38,541 nt of DNA. It comes from Ectocarpus siliculosus. Its lineage: Eukaryota > Sar > Phaeophyceae > Ectocarpales > Ectocarpaceae. Numbering within the stretch: the stretch's first letter is position 1; each line of letters begins with the position of its first letter. The position numbers and the translations under genes are program-made. Below the pieces are notes generated by a model. The model made no database searches. It worked only from the letters and a program-made list of their open reading frames with translations, and was not told the DNA's origin. This document shows, one piece after another, positions 31,676 to 38,541 of the stretch. The stretch spans positions 1,452-39,992 of the forward strand of contig FN648811.1 in assembly GCA_000310025.1 (NCBI GenBank), written 5' to 3'.

Positions 31676-32440
31676 AATGTAACTGCCGAAACCCACGCAT
31701 GAGTAGGGGTGGCGGTCGGAGTCGGTGGATATATTTGTTTTCAACAAGTGCTACCTACGAGAGTTGTTGCCTGTGGGGCGATTCACGCACAGGTACAGAG
31801 AGTACTGCCAGAACCATACACATGAACAGTGTGTGGCGGCCGTGGTTGGTGTACTTGTTTTGATTTCATCAAGCGCTAACTACGAGAGTTGTCGCCGGGG
31901 GCGATTCACGCACAGACATAGAGAGCGTAACAGCCGGAACCACACGCATGAGTAGAGAGTGGCGGCCGGAGTTGATGGACTTGTTTTTGCAACAGCGCTA
32001 CATACCTCCTCGAGTTGTCGCCTTGGGCGATTCACGCAGTCTGTTTATGCCAGAACCAAGCACACAAATCGTGTTTGGCGGCCGTGGTTGGTGAGCTTGT
32101 CGTTTCTGAACATGGCTATCTACCAGGGTTGTCGCGTGGGGCGATTCGCGCAGATCAGTTTCGCCGGAACGTAACACATCAATCGTGTTTGGCGGCCGTA
32201 GTGGTGAGCTTTACGTTTGACCGCTACTTAATCCCGGTTGTCGCATGGAGCGATTCACGCAGATTAGGTTATGCCGGGACCAAACACATCAATCGTGTTT
32301 GGCGGCCGTGGCTGGTGAGCTTCGTTTTGAACAGTCCCACCTGCCAGGGTTGTCGCATGGGGCGATTCACGCAGATTTGTTTTTTATGCTGGTACCGATC
32401 GTGTGTGACGGCCGTGGTTGGTGAGTTTATGCTACCTACC
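31676..32440 (+). repeat. Diverged satellite units, composite copy 2, left part
   Basis: Seven units of 85-115 bp with the motif order of the main array, including GGCGGCCGTGGTTGGTG and GGCGATTCACGCA. The hairpin segment is CCAAACAC-ATCAATC-GTGTTTGG at 32280-32302, with the stem bases changed in pairs relative to the main array. The last unit is cut at GCTACCTACC (32431-32440) by a small transposon. Confidence 0.9.
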
Positions 32441-34153
32441 ACACCACGAAATAGACGGTGTACCAGGTAGGCTTCTATTTCTGCTGCTACATAGACGAGT
32501 ATATTGCCGTCGGTAAGGGTGATCGGTCGCTGGATTTCTCGCACTATTGCCAAAGACCGAGCCTATTGACAGATGACTTGTGCAATCTATTGCAAATTGA
32601 AATGCCTGTCGAATGTCACGATAGACATCGTTGGCAACAACAGACTTCGAAGGCTTCCTTCCCATAGACATTGCGGGCAGTATTAGAAGAAGCCTTCGAA
32701 CATGTTCTCGTGCAAGTGGATATCCTTTACGACCTTGAGGACAGATTGCTCGAGATAACGACTATCGATGTTCTTGGGGATGTAGGCTTGTGGGTGTTGA
32801 CGACCCGTATCGGCTCTCGAAAAGGTGTTGTTGTTTGTCGTCAAAAAGGGTAGTCCTAATTTACTCTTGAGTTGGTGCGTGCTCTCTCCGCAGTGTGTCG
32901 CGCAAGTAGAACGTGCGTATGCAGCAATGACCACTGATGTACATAAGCAGAGCACCCGATTGTGCCATCTTATAGTCACAGGTCAAAGGCAAAAACTCAA
33001 GTGCTGCGTGTAAGCCTGTACGTGTCCTGTACGGCTGCAGCGCGGGGTGCCAACTCACTTGTTGTGCCGCTGGACCCTTTCGTACGAGAGGCTTGGCTCT
33101 GAGTACGCAGGAAGGTCCGAAGGAGAAGAAGATGGTGTGGTGGAAATGTAATTACTTGATCAGTGGAGACCAGAAAGAATGTAGAGAAACAGAGGGGTAG
33201 TGAACCCCGTAGAAGTAGAGAGGTTGAGAAACCCCAAATAAGCAGAGGGTTGGAGAAACCCCCAGAGAAGCAGAGTGAGAGGATGGGGCGAGTACGCGGT
33301 CATCCTCGAAATCATGGAATCACACCTATCCGACAACGTCGACCAATCACACGTGTTCAGAATACGGTACTGGTAAGCTACGATACGTTTCTGGAAAGAT
33401 TACTTCAACACCATGCTCTCGAACTTGTGCCACGTATGCACATCAAGTATTGTACTTGCACGCACAAGTGATTACTTGCACTGACGTACGACAAACCGCA
33501 GAATACAGCTTCAACAATTGAACTAATAATGTACTTTCCAAATTCGACTGCTGAGCGCAGACAAATATTTGTTCATTCAAGCACGCAAGTCTGAGCTACT
33601 TGCACTATGACATATTTCTGGAAATCTAGGCTATGCAGATTATTTCTGGATATGAAACACAGAACATCAACCATGTCTCATATTCCGAGTATGACAGACC
33701 AGACGGAATTTTACCTACTACATGACATAGCGACATTGACAATATTTGAACTAGTCAACCAGACTACCTAATGCTGAAGCTACGGTAGTGCCAAATATTC
33801 CAACAGATGTTGCGTTTCGATATATATCGGTAGCCCGCTCAAGAATCTACTGCAGTAAACGATGTATATCGATGACATGTCATGAACCCAGTGGCAATGG
33901 CTTCAGAGAAAACCGTTCAACGTCTGTTGCTATGCACAATTCATATCAATAGGCACCATCGAAATCTGTTACGGTTGACAACAGATATCGACAGAACCTT
34001 TTGAATAATTTGTTGTCCTTGACAAGGGAGGTTGAAAGGAACTTTCAAAATCCACTGTTTTGGACAATGGATATCGGGACAAACCTCTCAAAATCTATGG
34101 TCCCCGACAAGGGATGTCGATATTCGATGTTGTCACTCGTGGTCCATTGTAGC
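32441..34153 (+). mobile_element. Non-autonomous hAT relative, copy 1, with internal insertion
   Basis: Starts ACACCACGAAATAGAC. Its first 150 bp align with the hAT left end (shared TATTGCCGTCGGTAA, TTGCCA.AGACC and AATCTATTGCA-like segments). Inside are 42-44 bp repeats such as GATAGACATCGTTGGCAACA and, near the right, GACAA at 33977, 34021, 34063 and 34106. It interrupts one satellite unit: TACCTACC on the left (32433-32440) and AACCTACC on the right (34154-34161) form an 8-bp duplication with one mismatch. Without the 1.03-kb insertion it is 674 bp. There is no coding capacity, so it would depend on a transposase from elsewhere, plausibly the large element. Its right inverted repeat is poorly preserved. 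Confidence 0.75.
32773..33805. mobile_element. 1033-bp insertion inside the small hAT relative
   Basis: Absent from the otherwise matching second copy (34462-35132), so its limits are read directly: GATGTT at 32767-32772 and again at 33806-33811 forms a 6-bp target duplication. The inserted piece begins CTTGGGGATG and ends TTCCAACA. It contains imperfect ~30-bp repeats with GAGAAACCCC around 33177-33270 and no recognised protein. The element type is unknown. Confidence 0.75.
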
Positions 34154-34461
34154 AACCTACCAGGGTTGTCGCATGAGGCGGTTCTTCAGATCAGTTTATG
34201 CCGGAACGTAACACATCAATCGTGTTTGGCGGCCGTGGTGGTGAGCTTTATGTTTGAGCGCTACTTAACCCCGGTTGTCGCATGGAGCGATTCACGCAGA
34301 TTAGGTTATGCCGGGACCAAACACATCAATCGTGTTTGGCGGCCGTGGCTGGTGAGCTTGGTTTTGAACAGTGCCACCGTCCAGGGCCCCATGAGATTTG
34401 TTTTTTATGCTGGTACCGATCGTGTGTGACGGCCGTGGTTGGTGAGCTGATGCTACCTACC
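34154..34461 (+). repeat. Satellite units between the two small hAT copies
   Basis: Three units corresponding to 32133-32440; they resume at AACCTACCAGGG exactly where the interrupted unit stopped. One unit has lost part of its TTGTCGCATGGGGCGATTC segment. Confidence 0.85.
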
Positions 34462-35132
34462 ACACCACGAAATAGACCGTGTACCAGGTAGGCTTCTATT
34501 TCTGCTGCTACATAGACGAGTATATTGCCGTCGGTAAGGGTGATCGGTCGCTGGATTTCTCGCACTATTGCCAAAGACCGAGCCTATTGACAGATGACTT
34601 GTGCAATCTATTGCAAATTGAAATGCCTGTCGAATGTCACGATAGACATCGTTGGCAACAACAGACTTCGAAGGCTTCCTTCCGATAGACATTGCGGGCA
34701 GTATTAGAAGAAGCCTTCGAACATGTTCTCGTGCAAGTGGATATCCTTTACGACCTTGAGGACAGATTGCTCGAGATAACGACTATCGATGTTGCGTTTC
34801 GATATATATCGGTAGCCCGCTCAAGAATCTACTGTAAACGATGTATATCGATGACATGTCATGAACCCAGTGGCAATGGCTTCAGAGAAAACCGTTCAAC
34901 GTCTGTTGCTATGCACAATTCATATCAATAGGCACCATCGAAATCTGTTACGGTTGACAACAGATATCGACAGAACCTTTTGAATAATTTGTTGTCCTTG
35001 ACAAGGGAGGTTGAAAGGAACTTTCAAAATCCACTGTTTTGGACAATGGATATCGGGACAAACCTCTCAAAATCTATGGTCCCCGACAAGGGATGTCGAT
35101 ATTCGATGTTGTCACTCGTGGTCCGTTGTAGC
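34462..35132 (+). mobile_element. Non-autonomous hAT relative, copy 2, uninterrupted
   Basis: 671 bp nearly identical to copy 1 once its insertion is removed; the main difference is a 3-bp deletion (CTGCAGTAAACG versus CTGTAAACG). It is flanked by the same GCTACCTACC and AACCTACC sequences, so it arose by tandem duplication of the satellite-plus-element segment (about 982 bp), not by a new insertion. Confidence 0.78.
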
Positions 35133-36950
35133 AACCTACCAGGGTTGTCGCATGAGGCGGTTCTTCAGATCAGTTTATGCCGGAACCAAACACATCAATC
35201 GTGTTTGGCGGCCGTAGCTGGTGAGCTTCACTTTGTACAGTGTTTCCTACCAAGGTTGTGGCATGGGGAGATTTTGCCAGGGTTGCCGCATGGGGCGATT
35301 CTCGCCGGTTTGTGTATGCCGGGACCAAACACACCAATCGTATTTGGCGGCGGTGGCTGGTGAACTTCATTTTGGAACAGTGCTACTTGTCAGGATTGTC
35401 GCATCGGGCGATTCAGACACATTTGTTCATGCCGGAACCAAGCACATAAATCGTGTTTGGCGACCGTGGTTGGTAGCTTCTTGTTTCTGAACATGGATAA
35501 TCTACCAGGGTCGTTGCATTGGTCGATTCACGCAGATCAGTTTTTGCCGGGACCAAACACATGACTCGTGTCTAGGGGCCGTGGTCGGTGAGCTTGACCG
35601 GAACAGTGCTACGTACGAGAATTGTCGCAGATTGACGCAGAGTTGTGTATGCCGGCACCGGACGCATCAATCGTGTTTGACGGTCCAGGTCGGTGCTTCG
35701 TATTGACCAGTGCTAACTAGCAGGGGTTCCGGAGTGGGCGACTCAAGCAGATATATTTCTGCCGGGATCGTGATTGGCGACCGTGGTTGGTAGGCTTGTT
35801 GTTTTCGCAGCAGTACATACCAGAGTGTCGCATCGTGCGGTCTACGCAGCCCATTCTTTTGCGAGGACCACAAATACCACTTGTGCTTGGCGGTCATGAA
35901 GTTTGCGGCATATCACAGATGTCGCTTTGCACGGTTCACGCAGCCAAGAATGCATCACGAGGAATGAATACAATCTAAGTAGGCGACGGAACTAAACACG
36001 TCTACAATGTGTTGCAGATGGGGTGGGAGCGTTAGGTTTTCGAAGCGATGCCAACTGCGATGGTCGCGCTTTGACGATTCACGCAGTCTTACCATCCATT
36101 CATATTGTGCTCGGTCAGTGTCTACCGGAACAAGACACATCAATCGTGGCTGGCGGTGGTGCGGTAGTTGTTGCAACGATGTTGCCTACCGAGGCCGTGG
36201 CATTCGTGTGATTCCTGCAGACATGTCGATCAGAACTTGGTTGCCAGTATCTGCTTAGACCACCCAATCTAACGTGTCGCAGTCATATCATGGTGATTTC
36301 CGCGAGTGGTGATGGAGCTCCGGTTGCAACACGCTGTCTAATGCGGCCAGCGCATTCGCAAAGCATCCGGCAATCATGGCAATCACAATATGTCTTCCAC
36401 ATTGCCACTGCGAATCACCTGAATTTGTGATTGGCGACCATGATTTGTAGGCTTGGTTTCGAAGAGTGCTGACAGGGTTTTCGCAGTGGGCGATTCACGC
36501 GGATATATTATACCGACAAACAAACACATGAGTCGTGAATGGCGGCCGTGGGTGTGGGCGTGTTCCTAGCAACAACAGTGCTTCCCGCGGTTGTCGCATT
36601 CGAGCGATTCTCGCTATCCAGTAGAATCATGAACATGGTGTGGATTTGTCAGTATCCGCCAGGACAAAACAACCAACATTCGTTGTTGGTTCTGTGGTAG
36701 GGCCGCCTGTTTCATACAGTAGTGCCGTTCCTGCGGCCGCCGAGTTTGTGCGGTTACGCGGTTGGTCATGTATATCGTGCAGATGATGTGCAATCGGTAT
36801 GTACCGGGGCGAAACACATCAATCGTGTTTTGGTGGCCTGGTTTGGGGGAGCTTATTTCAACAGCACTACCCACATTTACACAGTCGGCATTCGTGCGAT
36901 GTACGCACGAAATATTTAAATGCCAATTTTTCCGCTATTCGCGTGGACGA
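35133..36950 (+). repeat. Diverged satellite units, composite copy 2, right part
   Basis: Around 15 degenerate units with variable length. TGCCGG(A/G)ACCAAACACAT and CGTGTTTGGCGGCCGTGG-like segments persist to about 35470, then weaken; the last traces (AACACATCAATCGTGTTT) are near 36810-36830. Divergence grows steadily to the right. Confidence 0.82.
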
Positions 36951-37702
36951 AACGCATCAACTCGGTTTCGTTTTGCTCTGTTGCTTGTTGTGAAAGGGAG
37001 CGCTTGCACACTCGCAGATGGCGATTGAATCGAGGTCACGCCTGGGCAGGGCGGCAGGACGCGGGCGGACTGGTGCGTGGGGATCGTGGCCGGCAACGCC
37101 AGGTGTTTCCTTTCAGAAGCCATGACGGCGGATATGTCCGCCGGGTGCCCCACGCCGCGACCACGCCGCGACCGTCTTCATGGGAGCCAGGGCTTACGCC
37201 CGCTCGGGGAGCAGCAAGGCGCCCGTGCCGTGCACGGTCTTCTCCGCGGACCGCAGACCGCGGCCCGGGGGTGGCGGTGGAATCAAAAGGATGTTATTGA
37301 AGGGGTCGCCGAGAGCTGAGTGAATTAAAACACACGGCCGAATGAGGGCGGCCCGACGGCATGGCAACAAGGGCTGCAGCGAGATTTAAGGCACAAGCGA
37401 ACTCAGACCTGATGGACGACCTCATCGGGTCCTCAATCGCGGAGCGGGGCAGCTGGTCGATGCGGCGGCGGTGTGTAGGAAGCCACCCGTATCACCGCCG
37501 GGTGCCGATTATTCCTGCCGTCGTCACGCCGGAGTTGTCGGGGTTCTCCTAGTGCATCGCATCAGGCGATCCAAGAATCGGAATGAGGTTAACGACCCAT
37601 GATCGGGATATAGAGCAGACGGCGGAGCAGTTGCTCTGGTGGTGGCGTCGTTGTCATGTTGTGCAACGTTGCCCGATGACGCGCCGTTAACATCCTGTCG
37701 TA
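36951..37702. other. GC-rich spacer with coding-like fragments, copy 2
   Basis: Several short frames with GC-rich third positions: about 37150-37318 in one frame (DHAATVFMGARAYARSGSSK, ending TGA) and ATG 37361 to about 37552 (63 codons, starting MATRAAARFKAQANSDLMDD). They sit in different frames with no clear splice sites. They may be remnants of a gene or retroelement; no family was recognised. Confidence 0.3.
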
Positions 37703-38341
37703 GTTAAAGGTTGTGCAGTGCAAGTTATGAAGTATGCCCAAGCCCGCGGAGCTTCGAGGCAAATAGTTACGAAATAGGGGGTGAATCCCAGCAACTAACG
37801 CGCGCTGCACCATTTAGCTAAGGATTTGGGAATTTGCTGTATATGGCTGTTGGGGGCAACACATTGGAACGAGTATCCCGAAGGGCGGGAAGATGAAGTC
37901 AGAGGAATGTGTAGGAGCCGCCCACAGGAGAGGACTCGCAAGGGGTGTCCCGTTCGGTACGACATAGCGAGTCGGGAGGCAATCGGGGGAAAGCACTGTG
38001 TGCGGTAGGTAGGCAGTAACAGGAGCTAATCCCACTGCACGAGTAGTGTCATGATGACCTCGATGTTGGCGAAGAAAATGGTAGGGTACCATTTTAGGGA
38101 CTTGGTCATCTGAGACTACCGTGTGCAGTGAGATTGGTTCCCTCCACCGCAGGAGAGGGCACCCTCAGTTGCTGTTTGGAGGGAAGAGAGAGACAGTCTT
38201 TATTGGGAGAGAGGCAGAGGCACGATAGAAAGGCCGCAGAAACGTGTCTGCGGGAAATGTGCTCTCTGCCAGTTTGGTATCTCTCTCTTCCCTCGGGCGG
38301 TAGAAAATATTAATAAATGCAATTCGAAAGAAAACAATAAA
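37703..38341 (+). repeat. Dispersed block C, copy 2
   Basis: Matches 16441-17036 in the same orientation with many substitutions and small indels, ending CAATTCGAAAGAAAACAATA plus AA. It is followed at once by ATATTTACTAGGG, which also occurs near 31369 before block B. This may mark the outer edges of the composite repeat. Confidence 0.87.
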
Positions 38342-38541
38342 GGGTTATATTTACTAGGGTTAAGGATTTCCCCCCCGCCCCCCAATGGGGCTGGGGGCCA
38401 ACATCCAGGACGGATGGTGGTGAGTGTCTGGGAGGAAGGAAAGAAGAAGAAGGGGAGAGGATTGGTAGGGGCGGGTAGAAGGGACGATGTTGGGAGAGGC
38501 AAGCAAGTGCTGAAGAATTTCGGCACTCGACGAGCGCGCAG
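38342..38541. other. No gene recognised at right edge
   Basis: Contains a C-rich run (CCCCCCCGCCCCCC near 38371) and purine-rich simple sequence (GGAAGGAAAGAAGAAGAAGG). Nothing further is supported. Confidence 0.5.

Noticed and set aside
37713-37812. tRNA-like 3' end in block C (AATCCCAGC...GCTGCACCA)
   Set aside because: The matching 5' arm and anticodon stem are missing, and the copy-1 equivalent does not keep the pattern.

Overview
The window looks like nuclear DNA of an intron-rich eukaryote. A brown alga (Phaeophyceae, Ectocarpus-like) or a related stramenopile is the best guess. The support is seven coding blocks joined by GT-AG introns of 325-1081 bp with very GC-rich third codon positions, a short interstitial TTAGGG tract, and large gene-poor stretches filled with satellites and decayed transposons. 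The organism is an inference; no species-diagnostic gene was recognised. No bacterial operon, rRNA, tRNA or CRISPR array was found.

Layout: (1) 1-6828 is the end of a homogenised satellite array with a 121-bp unit (125 bp in one variant), about 56 units, running off the left edge. (2) 6829-14617 is gene-poor, with short coding-like fragments, a TTAGGG tract and one unassigned 156-codon frame. (3) 14618-17036 is a composite repeat: a 209-bp block (B), a diverged stretch of the same satellite, a spacer, and a ~600-bp block (C). (4) 17037-19493 is gene-poor, with an ATTTTCG tract and a GC-rich island. (5) 19496-28438/28448 is an almost complete autonomous hAT DNA transposon of about 8.95 kb: matching 20-bp terminal inverted repeats, a seven-exon transposase gene whose six splice junctions all keep frame, and arrays of 42-43 bp repeats next to both ends. 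(6) 28457-31463 starts with one probable exon of a cysteine-containing protein directly beside the transposon, followed by short repeats. (7) 31464-38341 is a second copy of the B-satellite-C composite. It has been enlarged by a small non-autonomous hAT relative inserted into a satellite unit, by tandem duplication of that locus, and by a further 1.03-kb insertion in the first duplicate.

How the parts work together: the hAT gene supplies a transposase with a BED-like zinc finger, a D-D-E catalytic set, a CxxH motif and a C-terminal hAT dimerisation region. Its probable substrates are the terminal repeats and the 42-43 bp repeats carrying CAATAG/CTATTG. The same repeat family builds the small elements at 32441-34153 and 34462-35132, so the large element could be the source of activity for the small ones. 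The most unusual signals are the roughly helically phased 42-43 bp arrays on both transposon ends, and a palindrome kept in each satellite unit that shows a compensatory base-pair change between distant copies.
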